A stretch of 64,000 nucleotides of DNA from Tetradesmus obliquus (GCA_030272155.1 CP126195.1:5749001-5813000), one strand, 5' to 3'; positions 12,507 to 24,600 are shown, counted from the stretch's first letter. Notes: generated by a model from the sequence alone, not told the origin. Made by a program: numbers and translations.

Positions 12507-14424
12507 CCTGCTTCAGCTCAGCATTGATCGTGGGCGTGCTAAAAGAAGGCATGGGCGTGGATGGTGCCGCGCCGCTGCTGCAGGCCAGCAACAGCGTGCC
12601 AACGCCCAAGGGCAGCAGCGTGGAGGTGTGGGTTTTAGGGTTTGGGTTATGCTTGGGTTCAACCCTTAAACCTTAATGCAAGGGAGTCTGCCCAGCTGTG
12701 TGTTGCTGCTGACGGCCAGCAACAGCGTGCCAACGCCCAAGGGCAGCAGCGTTGAGGTGCGGCAATCACAATCTGTCAAGCAATGTCTTTACGTGTGAAA
12801 CCTGGCGTTGCATGCTTGGAACATGCCCCATAGCTGTTTATGGTGTCAAAGAACACCGCACAGAACTTCCAGTGGCGGCCGCATGGTGAGGTGGCCCGGC
12901 GGTAGGTGGCCCTGCGTGGAGGTATGGCGGGTTGTGGTGCACTCAACATGCGCAGAATAGTTGAGGTGAGAGAGCATGCAACAGAGAAGGCCCTGGCGAT
13001 GTGGCGCATGACATTGCTTATGCTGTGCAGAGCTCATCACAACATTCCGATTCAAAACTGCTTCTCGCTGCTGCATGGTTTTGCTCGTGCTGCTGTTTCT
13101 GTTGCCCACAGGTCAACTGGGCGCTGGGGGCGCTGCTGTCAGAGGTGTTGCAGCGCTGACACAGTCACCATATGCATTCAACACTGTCAACTGTCGTTTC
13201 CTGTTCGTGTTGCGCGTCTGTGCTGTTGCTGGCGGCAGGTGAACTGGGCGCTGGGGGCGCTGCTGTCGGAGGTGCTGCAGCAGGGCGGCCATGCCCTGGG
13301 CTGCAGCCACGACCGACATCATACTGGCAGCACCAGGCCCCTCGCTGCTGCTGCTGCTGCTGCTATGCCGCAGGTCAATTGGTTGCTGGGGTTGCTGCTG
13401 TACGGGGTGCTGAAGCGCTGCTACAGTTACCGTATGCACTCCAACACTGTCAACTGTCATTTCCTGTTCGTGTTGCTTGTCTGTGCTGTTGCTGGCGGCA
13501 GGTGAACTGGGCGCTGGGGGCGCTGCTGTCGGAGGTGCTGCAGCAGGGCGGCCATGCCCTGGGCCGCAGCCACGACCGACATCATACTGGCAGCACCAGG
13601 CCCCTCGCTGCTGCTGCTGCTGCTGCTATGCCGCAGGTCAATTGGTTGCTGGGGTTGCTGCTGTACGGGGTGCTGAAGCGCTGCTACAGTTACCGTATGC
13701 ACTCCAACACTGTCAACTGTCATTTCCTGTTCGTGTTGCTTGTCTGTGCTGCTGGCTGCAGGTGAACTGGGCGCTGGGGGCGCTGCTGTCGGAGGTGCTG
13801 CAGCAGGGAGGTCATGCCCTGGGCCGCAGCCATGACCACATCATACTGGCAGCACCAGGCGCAGAGCAGGGCACCAGCGATGCTGCGGCAGCAGCAGCAG
13901 CTGTCAGCTTCTGCCTGCTGATGCTGCTGCTGTCAGCCTGCTTGAATCACTTCAGGGTAGGTGTGGCAGGCAGCGGTGTGGCTGCAGCAGCAGGAGCGGT
14001 AAGCGGCGGCAGCAGCAATGCGCGTAGCGGCGGGGCAGGCAGCGCTGGCGGCCGCGTTGCTGCCGGCAGCAGCAGCAGCGGTGGCAGCGGCATTGGCGGC
14101 GTCGTGAGTGGCTTGATTGCATCAGCGGTATCTGCAGCAGCAGATGCCAGCAGCGGCAGCAGCAGTGCTGCGCAGGGCGGCAGCAGGGGCAAGTACACTC
14201 GGCTACGAGCGGTATCGCCAAACACGTATGCTGGTGCAGGGGAGCAGCTGCCGGTGTCTACTCGGCCAGGCAGCAGTAGGCCTGCTAGTAGACCTCCCAG
14301 TGTGGGGCACTCAGGGGGTGGGGTGATAGAGGTGGCTGCGTATGCAGCTGGGCAGCCGTTGAGTGATAGGAACAGCAGTCAGGGCGGGCGCCTGTCTGCT
14401 GGGGTGCTGACTGCACGGCGATAG
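7458..14424 (+). CDS. Apyrase (GDA1/CD39 nucleoside phosphatase), two membrane anchors
   Basis: Hydrolyses nucleoside tri- and/or diphosphates in the lumen of the secretory pathway or outside the cell. Exons: 7458-7535, 7719-7789, 8512-8662, 9188-9286, 9710-9835, 10062-10313, 10727-10985, 11781-11983, 12506-12625, 13762-14424; every phase agrees, giving 673 residues. Exon 1 is an N-terminal signal anchor (MGVCCWGSRTYLLLLVLL). Apyrase conserved regions follow in order: ACR1 IIDAGSTGSRVHVF (36-49), ACR2 ATAGLRML (about 115-122), ACR3 GKEEGLWGWLAVNY (156-169), ACR4 VVELGGASLQVTF (212-224) and the C-terminal VNWALGALLSEV (454-465). A hydrophobic segment at about 501-518 is a second membrane span, followed by a roughly 155-residue Ser/Gly/Ala-rich tail. 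The two-anchor layout resembles animal NTPDases. Substrate preference cannot be read from sequence. Confidence 0.92.
8173..8213. repeat. CAG triplet tract in apyrase intron 2
   Basis: About 13 CAG units, not next to a splice site. Here the repeat is CAG, not CTG, on the coding strand. Confidence 0.9.
8459..8510. repeat. CTG tract running into an apyrase acceptor
   Basis: About 16 CTG units ending in CTGCAG, which is itself the acceptor of the exon starting at 8512. Confidence 0.95.
8700..8948. repeat. CAG-rich low-complexity block in apyrase intron 3
   Basis: Three CAG runs (about 8700-8762, 8838-8879, 8900-8925) are separated by similar short segments containing cttgagaagggg. The spacer is itself repeated, so this looks like a local duplication of a CAG tract. 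Confidence 0.85.
9355..9415 (+). repeat. Copy of ACR2-exon donor edge
   Basis: Repeats the 3' end of the exon 9188-9286 (coding RMLSNGSAEAIMAE plus donor) in the following intron. Confidence 0.8.
10376..10461 (+). repeat. Copy of ACR4-exon donor edge
   Basis: Repeats 10235-10315 (coding YSRSFDGLG plus the CAG|GTG donor) in the intron downstream of the exon ending at 10313. Confidence 0.85.
11173..11403. repeat. Two long CTG tracts at successive pseudo-acceptors
   Basis: CTG runs at about 11173-11245 and 11345-11402 each end in CTGCAG. The first is followed by a degraded copy of the exon-8 edge. Confidence 0.93.
11246..11780 (+). repeat. Three copies of apyrase exon-8 acceptor edge
   Basis: Copies of the sequence coding GAVFLGLDNLFYTASVLGLP occur at about 11246-11290 (degraded), 11517-11592 and 11654-11733, each after CTGCAG. 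The real exon begins at 11781 and alone continues in frame into TDRRISVNSL. Confidence 0.88.
12340..12760 (+). repeat. Edge copies around apyrase exon 9
   Basis: A 5'-edge copy (coding ACFSSALIVGVLKEGLGVDG) begins at 12369, before the real exon 12506-12625. A 3'-edge copy (coding ASNSVPTPKGSSVE plus donor) lies at about 12708-12757 after it. One exon therefore has copies of each edge in the matching intron. Confidence 0.88.
13108..13762 (+). repeat. 261-bp tandem duplication carrying apyrase exon-10 edges
   Basis: Near-identical units of about 261 bp begin near 13240, 13500 and 13762. Each carries an acceptor and the start of VNWALGALLSEVLQQGGHAL, plus a diverged inner copy (VNWLLGLLLYGV). 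An older copy sits at 13112. Only the last continues to the stop at 14424. The near-identity shows that the duplication is recent. Confidence 0.92.
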
Positions 14425-15635
14425 CGCTTCTTGTTGTGGCAGTGCGGAAGCCACGTGTATATAATATGTGTGATTTCTGTGGCAGTGCAAAAGCATGACA
14501 TGGCGCTGTCACAGTAGCTGGCCTGGTAACAGGATCACGCTGGTCAGGGAACTTGCTGTGAAGGGCCCTCCAAAGCTCTTCTGCTGCTGAATTCTCTACA
14601 AACTTGTTGACAGCAGCCTGCTTACAGTACTATGCAGGTCATGTGATGATCGTTATACTGCTGTCAAGCAGCACATGCTGGTCGGTTATTCAAAACCATT
14701 TTTAAAGACAGCAGTTGTGTTATCATCAGTGAGTCAACAGGGTCGACGTCAACACTGCCCCTTTCGCGATGAAGTTCACTCCGCGCCTTGAAGGTACAAA
14801 TTGCAGCTGATTTGGCACTGCAACACTTGCGTTGAGTACAAGTAGCTGCGGGAGCACAACAGCAACAGAAGATTCGAGCAGCATTCACTTTGAGATCTTG
14901 TAACAAGTGCATCGTTTCGTTGCGTTCCTGGTTCAGGCTGCAGCAAAAACACGCTGCGATTCAAACTTTCAGTGAGCCGGAAACTCCAGGTTTTATGCGT
15001 TTATTATGTGCCAGCAAGAGCAAGCGCCCGGTTCTTGAAAGGATCACGGCGAAGTTCGCGTGTGATGGTGATTACTGTAGTATTTCAGAGAGTCCTTGAA
15101 TATAGCTATCGTTTTCAGCATTTCGTTTTACATGGCCACACATGCCCTCTACCGCGACGTACACCGACCGGCGACTCCCGGGTAGTTCATTTGTTACCAT
15201 TATCAAAGCAACAAATGGCATAGCACGCCTATGAAACACTTGAAACAACGCGTGATGATTATTTCCATACTAAATGTTTGACTGAGCAGCATTTAGCTAC
15301 CCTCTTAACACTCCAGCTGGATCATCGCGTGCCAGCTCAAGAGCAAGTGCAAGTGCAAGTGGGCGAGGTGAGGCCGCGTTAGGCGCGCAGCAGCTGATGA
15401 AGCATGCATTGAGCCAAACGCTAACTTTAATAGCACACGGCAGCCTGAAATAGCTAGGGGAGCCTTCGAAAGCGGGACGCAGGCTTCCGAAGATGTCGAC
15501 ACGCTTTCAGGAAGTTTGCTGCTTAGCATGAAAACACAAAACACAGACGCAACGATGTCTGCTGATTCCTCCATGACGTTTGTGCTGCGTGATTGATGGC
15601 TGTCAGAAGCCAGTTGCTAACATTGCCGTTTCCCC

Positions 15636-15681
<46 letters not shown>

Positions 15682-15756
15682 AGCACTGCTGAGCGGTGCT
15701 TCTGTCTGCTGCCTTCCAGGTTTCAAATACACACCTTGATACGCACACCCTGATCT
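14425..15756. other. Intergenic region between apyrase and the NIDO/sushi gene
   Basis: Contains the apyrase 3' flank and the upstream region of the next gene. I see no convincing coding exon or RNA gene. A pure CTG run lies at about 15639-15680. Confidence 0.5.
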
Positions 15757-16405
15757 ATGCCTGCAATTCCACCAAGCAGATGGCTGCAGTACCAGCAGCC
15801 GCTGCTGCTTGCAGTGGTGCTGTGCGCAGTCTGCGCAGTGCCCAACATCCGCCCAGCACATGCTGCCAGGGACCAGCACAATTGCGCCCGCTACAAAGCG
15901 CGATGCCGCTGACATCTGCGACATTAGCATCTTCCGAGGCCTAACTACCTCCGCCTACACCACCGAGTGCACCGCCAACTGCCTGGTGTGTGAGGCAGGA
16001 GGAAACCGCCAAGTTCGGCGCTGCGTGTGCTGCAAAGCCGGCTACCAAGTTAGTTTGACTAGGCCGGCATCAAGCTGCGCAGCGTGCCCCATCGGGACTT
16101 ACAAGGCGCAGCCAGGAGTCACCCAGCGCTGCACTTCTTGCATGAACCTGGTATGACAACAACTACCCGCGCGTCAACAGCCTGCAACGGTGAGCTGATG
16201 GAATGTCATAGGCTTGGCACTGTCATTTCCTGACGTGGACACAGCTACGTGCCGTACTGCGGAATGTAGGATCTACATGCTTTGAGCAAAACATGTGCAA
16301 CATAACTGCTCTTCATATGCGGAACATTGGCGGCACTGCTCTGAGAGGATGCCCACAGGAGTTGCAGTGGTCACCTCTACCCTCTGCACAGAAACCTGCT
16401 TTTCA

Positions 16406-16497
<92 letters not shown>

Positions 16498-19400
16498 ACC
16501 GCCTGCCAGCGTGCCGCCCTGGCAGGTACTTCAACCTCGCCGTCAATGCATTCCCGGCCAAGAGAGAGACCACCACCACCACACCTTCCTGCCTGCAGTG
16601 CCCAGTTGGCTTCTTTTCCAGCGGAGGGCAATTCTTCACTACAAACAACACCGGTCCTGCCTGCTCCCCTTGCCCTGGAGCATCTACAACACACCAGCCA
16701 GGCTGTGCACGCTGCACATGTGAGTGGGTGGTTTACAGATGAGCGTTGCTGTGTCATGCATAGTATCTAAAGCCGCACAAACAGTTGGATCTGGGCCGGA
16801 AGACGACAATGCACAGCTGGACACTGTGTTATAATTTATCAGCACAACATAGTGCACAATGAGCGCGCCTGCATCACCAGAGGCACGGGCTGTCTACTGA
16901 GCGGCTGTTGAGCCTCCCTCAGGATGGTACGTAGCACTCTGCCGTTTACATATGGCGGTTGCATGATATGCATGCTGTCACACATCGGTGCATGCTATCA
17001 GCAGCGGTGCATGATGTCGCGTGACGGTGCCTGCTGTGCGTGCTTTCTTTCCATCTGTCTGTCTTCTGTCTTATGTCTTCTGCTCATGCTCTGCTGCCTG
17101 CTGCACATTTCCTCTGAGCAGCCTGCTATACAGGGCATGGAGCGCCGCTGCACACTACTCTACGTGCTGCCGAACCTTCTGCCGGACTTGTTCTGCTGCT
17201 GCTGTTCTACCTACTGTGGTTTTGCGTTGAGCAGCCTGCTAGCCACGGCATGCAGCGCCCTCGCAGACTAGTTTGCTCGCTGTCCAGCCTGTTACCTGGT
17301 CTGTTCTGATGCTGCTGTGCTGCCTTCTGTGCTGCTTCACTCATTGAGCAGTTTGCAAGCCGGGGCACGCAGGGCCGCTGCCGTGCAGTGCTTGCCCTGT
17401 TGGCACCTGGTCTGCCGGGGGCAACGCCACCATTGTGGTTAACTGGTGAGGACTGTTGTTGCAAGTAATTTTGCATTACACTTCGCAGTGCATGGACACA
17501 ACAAACTGCGTGAGTGCAAAGCTGCACTGTTGCTGTGCTGCGCGCCCTGCACATGCAGTTCCAGACGCACTTGAGCATGCATGATGAACTGCTATACTTG
17601 GCAGAGAGGCGAGTGCTGCTGCAATTCCTTTCTATCTTGAAACAATTCTCCTTAGGTGATAGGTGGGAACCAGTTGAAGTCAATTACGTGACTTGCTGGA
17701 CCGCTTTTGATGCTCTGATGCTACACCGACTTAATGCTATACTTGTGATGTTGCCAAATGACTCTGCTGCTGCTGCTTCTGCTTCTTCTGCTGTTGCTGC
17801 TGCTGCTGCTGCTGCCGCAGCAGCACGCCGTGCCCAGCTGGCACCAACACCACCGGCACAGGCAGCACATCACCAGGCCAGTGCATTAGGCCGGCTTGTG
17901 CGGTGAGCGCTGTTTGTTCTTAGCACACTACCTTCAGCTGCTGCTTAAAAAAAGACTTGCCAGGGATCACCCATGCTCAGCTGTCCTTGCATCGCAGCTG
18001 ATGCTGCTTGGCATGCCGTCTCAGATCTGCTTACCACCTCACTTCTGTTGGTCAACAGGCCCAGCCAGGCCATGTGCTTGACATCACCCAAGCCACTCTG
18101 ATGATTTGCCAACTCCCGAAATTGTGCTCTTGCAGCCGACGTGCAACAGTACTGCCAAAGCCGCCTTGGGCAGCCAGTGCGGTGAGTTGGGTGTCTGGTT
18201 GTGCACAGCTGCGCTGTCAGTGACACGCGTACGTACAGCGATAGCGTCAACAGCTTATCTCTGAGAGCATCCTTGACAGATGGAGGATTCAACAGTATAC
18301 CGCTGATTTGTAATCCTTGATGTGACGTCTGGCTTTTCGTGGGATTTTGAGCACCTGGCGTGTGTTGCAAGGAACAATGTAACAAAGCTGTCCAAGGACA
18401 CCGTGCTGGCAGCAATGAATGGTACATAACACATGGTACATAACATAATGGTACATAACACATGGTACATAACACCCAGCAATGAATGGTACATAACACA
18501 GCAGAGGTGTCTTGGTTCGCCTTGCCCAGAAAGAGCTCATCATGTTTCTGACATAATCCTGCTTGTGTTTCCCGCAAAATGCAATGCAGACGGTTGCCAG
18601 GGAGTCTGCACACGGACGTGTGCATCTGTTGCTAGGCACGCCAATGGGAAGAGGATTGCAGTGCCACTGGCGTGCCAGAACGGCACCTGTGTGGCAGATC
18701 CAAAATGCACGGTAAGCTGTCATTATGTTATGTGCAGCGACCTGTGCTTGTTTCAAACACAGTAGGGTGTCACATTGGCGTGTTTTCTCGCTGACAGCAA
18801 AAAGCATCAGCACCCACGGCCGCTGGATCAAATCCTCCAAGTCGCAGTGCATGTTTGGCACACAGTCCTATGTCGAAGTTGGTGACTGCGTGCCGTTTCC
18901 TGAGCCAAGTGAGTGGCAGGTTTTGCTGACTGCACATTGAATCAACTGCAGCTTCATCTTGCAGGATCTTGCGTTCGCAACAGCTGCACGGCAGCTAACA
19001 AAACATCCACAAACGCACGCCAATATGTGGACGTGCAGCTGCTTTCAACAGCATACACCACAGGCATGTCCTGCCAGCCGAAACCATTTTACTGGTCCAT
19101 TACTTCCCAAAACACCCAAACTTCCAACTCTGCACCATGGTTTGAACATCCATGTTGTGCATTGAAAATAGGCCTGCGACACTTGTGAGCAGTTGTGCTG
19201 TAATGCCACCTACGCGCAGGCACCTGCTACGCGCTTGGCCTTCCACCTGCACTGGACCTCGGCAAATGGATCACCGCATGCCTTTCTACGCCCATCGGCA
19301 GCAACTGCACAGCCACATGCCCAGACAAGTACCAGCCAGGCAGCAGCGGGCCGCCAACAGTAGCCTGCACTGTTGATGCTGTGAGAGGCCTGACGTGGAG

Positions 19401-22350
19401 TGCGCCTGCGGGAAGTTGTGAGCTCATTGCAGGTGAGCAGTGCAATGCTGTGCACTTAGCAGTTCTCACCACACAATTGATGTGCCATGTATGCTGCCCG
19501 GAACGGTGTTATGACTGGTTGCTGTCAACTCGTCATGTCCCTGTCTATTTTCCCAACTCATGCCAGCTGTATGCCAGCAGAAACTGCTGTGGTCCATTGG
19601 CTAAGCTGGTATCTTGCTGTTTTTGTGCTAAGCTGGTGTCTTGCTGTTATTGCTGGGCTCAGTGCCGCCGCTGGAGCCTCTGCAGTGCGTGGACCGCCCT
19701 GCAGCGCCGAAGAATGGAGCTTGGAGCTGTGGAGCCTCCACACCTGGTAAGCCCAGCACTGAGTTTTAGTGTGTACGTCCCCGTGCTTGACTACCCTAAA
19801 CCCTATTGCGTCACTTCTTCAATGTGAATAAATGTCACCACAAACTAGTACACGCCGCCGGTTCTAAATGGTACAGTACCTATCTGCACTTGGTGCTGTG
19901 CTGCCTCAACTGACACTTTGCTGCGGATGCTGCATTGCGTTTTTGCATCAGACGGCGGGACGTGCCAGGGAACATATCATCCCGGCCTCACTGGCACCCC
20001 CTCAGTTAGGTGCAGCAATGGCGCATGGGGTTCAACCCAAGGCGCCTGCACTGCAGTTCAGCCACCACAAAACCCTGGTAAGTGCTATACCCAGATGGCA
20101 TGTGATGCCTGGCTGCAACTACAATTGATGCGTGGCGGCGGCTCAACCGCAGCTGGCCTGTGCTGATATGTTAAAAGGCAAAATGCAGAAAACAATATAA
20201 TGGCAGCCTCCCCTGTGCACACACATTTACAGGATGACTGCACCCCAAGGATTGGATTGGCAGTGCGGCTGCAATCCGCTAAAAGAGGCTGAGGCTTTGC
20301 AAACACCATCTGCTGTCATTTTGAATCAACTTGAGTTGAGTATCAACGCTGACGTGTGTGCTGCACAGGCAGCACAACGTTGGGATAACTTTTAGCATCT
20401 CACTTGGAAAGCTGACGTGCTTGCATGCAGGTGTTGAAAACCTGGGCCTTACAGACTGTGGCACGCCCGGCCGAGATGTCACAGCAACGAAGGTACTGTT
20501 GCGGCAGAAGGATGATGCATGGGCCACCTACTCTCCACTGCCCTTCGATTTGATCTCATACGACATGGCTTACACCAGCCTGGGAGTCAACAGTAATGGC
20601 TATGTGACGTTTGGCCCGCCTGACGCGCAAGCAACCCCATGCGCTTCTTCCGTCCTCTGGTCAAACCCTGCGCCAGGTTTATGTGTCCCCACCATGGGTG
20701 GAGCAGCAGCGGTTTTCTTTGACGGTAGGTGAAATATGAGAGGTGAATGATGCACTGAAGGAGGCTATTCCCCACACCCCAATGCCCAGTGTTCAAGCTT
20801 GCGTTTTTTTCTGTCTGGTCAAGTGCAAAGTCAGCCCAGCTGAGATGCACTTTTTCTGTTGGACACTGGATGCATTTGACGTGCAAATGGGGGAGAGACA
20901 GCTGCATGTGAGCTTGCGTGCCGCTGCTGCTGCTGGCCATGCCACTGCAGACCTGCTGTGTGATAGCGTGTTGGCCTACGAATCCTCAAATGCTGAAGAC
21001 CTGACCAATCCCTACACAACCATCCAATACACAATGGCCACCTTCCCCCCAGCCTTCCACCCAGATTGGTCAGTTCCAGATCTACTTGTTCAAGAACGTA
21101 GACATTGGGTTCATATATATAACCTCGTCTACGCCTGGCCCTTGTCAAAAGGCAGTCATGCTGCAGTTGGTGAGCTTGCTGATGAAGCTTAAGCACAAAA
21201 TATTATACTTGCAAGAAGTATCAAGTGACACATCTAGTTTACTGAAAAGTGTCGGACAACAGTTGACATCAATTGTCCGAGGCGTCCAGTGGACTCGTTG
21301 GGGGTGGGAGCCGAGATTGCACCACATCACCGCTGTTCCAATTGGAACTTGCAAGTCATGCGTACTAAGTTTGTGATGGGCTACATCACGCTGTGTGCGT
21401 GCTGCTTGCTGTCTGCCTGCAGGCGTCATGGGCCCTGACTTCCCTCATTTGGGTAGGACCTACAACACATTCAGCTTCAAAAAAGAGAGCCTCAAAGCTG
21501 GCATGGCACTGCTGTTCAAAGCACAGGGTTCGAATGGTGAAGGCGGCTACATAGATGCCACCACATGGACTGATGCAGCGAAGTACGTCAAGTTTGTGCA
21601 GAACCCGGGCGCCCCGCCGCGCCCCGTGATCATTTCCCAGCTGCCAACTCAGTTGTCAAAAAGTCAGACCTGAAGATTGACTGGACCATGCCAGCAGGCA
21701 GCCTGGGCGTTGGCAGCACGGTGAGTCGATGCGGCCGCTGTACTTGTTCTGCCAGCGGTGTGTGAATAGATAGAGGGGTTACATGGTGTGTTCATGCGGC
21801 ATACGCCACCACATGTGTCTGTACAGACACCATGGTGTCAGACACCTGGCCAGGTAAAATAGGAAGCTGTAAGCAGGGCCAGCGGTGTGTGCGTTTGTGC
21901 ACCCTAGGCCTCACCACGGTACATATCTAGATGTGTCTTCTGCAGTGTTCAGCAGAAAGGACATGGCATGGCACCACTCCTGACACACCGGAGATCGCAG
22001 TTTAGGCAGCAACATCCTCCTGACACACCGGAGATCGCAGTTTAGGCAGCAGTTCGAAACTCAAGATCTGCTCTTGTTTTTTTTGCTGGCCGCAGTACTT
22101 TCTGTACATGGGCAGCGATATCCTGATCTCCAACCCCATACGGCAGCCAGTAACCACATACTCGGACTGGTTGGCTAGTAATTTCAGCCAACAGGACATC
22201 TCGGGAAACGTTGCCCAAACAGCTTGGACGTACACGCCTGTCTTGGACAAGCCTGCGTACACAGGGGACGCAAAAGTTACGTTGTTTGCTTGCACACCTC
22301 AAGGTGGATGCTCCAAAGCTTGCCCAGTGACGTTTTCCATCACCGACTAG
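15757..22350 (+). CDS. Secreted Cys-rich / sushi / NIDO-domain protein, possibly decaying
   Basis: Extracellular or cell-surface modular protein of unknown role. The ATG at 15757 starts a signal peptide (LLLAVVLCAVCAVPNIRPA). Supported exon blocks: 15757-16150, 16510-16719, 17352-17445, 17821-17902, 18136-18181, 18590-18711, about 18786-18908, from 18965, 19220-19432, 19663-19746, 19952-20077, 20431-20724, 20951-21169, 21423-21720, 22096-22350. Order of modules: TNFR/ephrin-receptor-like Cys repeats (CPVGFFSSGG; CSACPVGTWSAGGN; CPAGTNTTGTGSTSPGQC), sushi-like modules (CVDRPAAPKNGAWSC followed by GGTCQGTYHPGL), then a NIDO domain (LGVNSNGYVTFGPP; FQIYLFKNVDIGFIYITS). Many junctions match, but phases conflict after the signal peptide, near 16150, between 18711 and 18786, near 21073, near 21169 and near 21645. 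Function is unknown; family domains are clear. Confidence 0.65.
16404..16496. repeat. CTG tract before a NIDO/sushi-gene acceptor
   Basis: About 30 CTG units with one TTG interruption, ending 13 bases before the acceptor of the exon starting at 16510. Confidence 0.95.
17105..17290 (+). repeat. Two diverged copies of the exon-17352 acceptor edge
   Basis: Segments near 17115 and 17228 share gagcagcctgct and cgccgctgc-like stretches with the exon start at 17352, including text resembling tgccttctgc upstream. They are more diverged than the copies in other genes. Confidence 0.65.
18413..18502. repeat. Short tandem repeat atggtacataac
   Basis: Six occurrences of atggtacataac with spacers of 1-14 bases, within an intron of the NIDO/sushi gene. 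Confidence 0.85.
21970..22052. repeat. Tandem duplication of about 39 bp
   Basis: The block beginning tcctgacacaccggagatcg is present twice in tandem, just upstream of the acceptor at 22095. Confidence 0.85.
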
Positions 22351-24600
22351 GCAGTATGTACTTGGCAGCAGCAGCTGTACAGCACATATGTGCATGCATG
22401 TGGGCCGTGTACATGAAAGGTGGAGCAATGTTGCCTTTTTGCAAGGTACCTGATCCTGACGTGAACAGTTCGTGCACGAGGAAAACATGCGCGCTGACGT
22501 TGCCCACAGGTGTGCGTTGAATCTTGCTTGTCTTTGTCCTTGAATGTCGATTCGACACTGCTATGTTGGCAACATCATGTTGTCCGCGTCGTGCAGTCTC
22601 ATGTCAGAGGTCAAGGAAGGAGGTTTCCTTGAATAGCTGCTTTAACCAGCAACGTTACATTGTGTTTACTGCCAGCTGGCACTTACTGCAGTAAGTGTGC
22701 CGGGCACAATGCACAATATAATGGGCAAGATACTGGGCAGGTGGTGCATGCAGCTGAGCGGCAGCTGGCCCTGATGTTCTGGCGCACAAGCACGGTGGAT
22801 GGCCATCATCAATACATTGACAATGCTAGCATCAGCACTGACGAGTTCTTCTCTGCTTCTTCTTCTGCTGATGCTGACAATGACGGATTTGTCTTTGATG
22901 TTTCATCACCGTATGAGCCTGAAAAGGCGAGATTTTGTTGGCTGCCGATTGGGGTTGCGATCGTTGGTTGACTGGCATATATGTTGTACTGCAACACAAC
23001 GCGGTGTAAGTGACAAGCACGCTACCAGGCCAGCTAGCATGTGGCTGCTGCTTTGTTGTCACCCATGCTGGTGCAATTGGTCTGAAGGTCACAGCTTTCG
23101 GGCATCACAAGTTGCAGCAGGGATTGCTGTTGCTGAGATCTCTCTAGAGCTGGCCAGCCATGTTGGACCTTGTGCTGGTGAGCCAGAGCTCTCAAGATTA
23201 GCGTGTGCTCAGCGGCGGCTGGAAATGCTGATTGTCTCAGCTGCAGCCTGAAGCATTCATGCACAGTCCGTCAACATTGCAGACAAAGGTCTTTAACATT
23301 GGACCTTGCCATTCGCTGCAGACCATGCATGACAGTGAGGACGCATTGTACGAGAAAGCCTGTCTGGCTGAAGTTGAGCAAATGCAGGGCAGTCATTTGC
23401 TGTGGTGCAGCTGCTCATGAGACCGTTCAGCTGACCCCAGCTTTTATAATCATCTCATCCGTCGCCTTGCAGGCATTTGCTGAGCAGCAATTGCAAAAAC
23501 ACATGGCATGCGTCAGACTGGATGACACCTTGCTGTAGCAGCAATGTGTGACATGTGATCATACCATCACCTCCACCATGTCATGGTGACTCGGCAAGGA
23601 ACCCCATGCTGGCCAACGTGCAGCTGCGGCATCTCCAAATCATCATATGCGGTGCATACGGCTGAGCAGGCATTGATCGCTAAAGCATTTGAATTGTACT
23701 GCATTCTGCAGCATGTGCTGCACAGCACGGCATTTGCCGCATGGCTAGGGTTGTTTGTATCTGTGAGGTTCTTGTGATGTGCGTCAGGTGTGCTTGAAAG
23801 TTATCTGTCTGGCTGCAAATGACAATTTTGAGGTGGCCTTGTGTCTCAAACTTCAAGCGGCTTGAAGCCGCTTCTGGCGGTGCAAGCTTTCAGTTGCAGG
23901 CTGTGCACTTTCACTGAAAATCAGCGGCCGATGCACTTGCCGTACCGCTGTTGTTTGGGTGTGGGAGCTCTGCTCTGCTGTTCTTCAAAAACCTTGAAGG
24001 CTTGGCGTGGCGGGTGCATGCTGCCTCTCGAAGCCGAGCTAATGAGAGAGAGGAGCCATCACAACAGAAGCATCTGAGCACTGATGCTGCTTCTTGGTAA
24101 AGCCTCCAATCTCTGCCGCACGCCTTGCATCTGATGCAGTTCTGCTTGTCAATACAGTAGAGCTATTCACAAGCTTGCCTCTGAAACAGTTCGAGTCAAC
24201 CTGCCATCATGTGCCGAGCCTCTACTGTGCAAAGTTAATGTTTCAACAGGGCCTGGGTGCGACCCCTACAGCAGGTATAAAGAGTTGCAGGAAAGACATT
24301 ACATTTTGCAATATAGTATAATAGCTGAATGCAACAATTTTCTCACTCGCAAATCAAGAAGCGGCCCATGCCACCAGGCAGGTGGAGCGGCTGCACTTGC
24401 GCAACAATTGGGAGGCTTGGCACAATCCAGCCTGGATGAGGCAGCTGCAGAACCCAAAGGACGGGACCATGTATCCAATTGCTGTCCATACTTTTGAACC
24501 AACACAAGCATTGTACAGCCTGTTACAAGTGTGCACAATGGTGTGCATTCTGCGGCAATGTCAAGTTAGCAGCACAAAAGTGAACGTTGTCATGTGACGG
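22351..24600 (+). pseudogene. Possible 3' continuation of the NIDO/sushi gene
   Basis: Beyond the TAG at 22348-22350, coding-like blocks continue. A donor follows six bases after the TAG frame position. An exon 22446-22509 (VPDPDVNSSCTRKTCALTL) joins in phase to 22676-22740 (GTYCSKCAGHNAQYNGQDTG), which reads openly on to about 22930. A further block at about 24325-24530 reads ERLHLRNNWEAWHNPAWM. These are Cys-rich like the upstream gene. Either the TAG is a premature stop in an older, longer gene, or this is a separate degenerate gene. The remaining sequence of this stretch shows nothing I can name. Confidence 0.4.

Noticed and set aside
12628-12675. Telomere-like ttttagggtttggg stretch
   Set aside because: Only two imperfect units, inside an apyrase intron; not an interstitial telomere array.
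22348-22350. TAG read as a sense codon (as in some ulvophyte algae)
   Set aside because: The SR gene ends with TAG in a normal way and no other gene needs in-frame TAG; a premature stop is simpler.
22800-22930. EF-hand calcium loop (DADNDGFVFDVS)
   Set aside because: Position 12 is Ser instead of Glu, no paired loop at normal spacing, and the reading frame is in a possibly dead gene.
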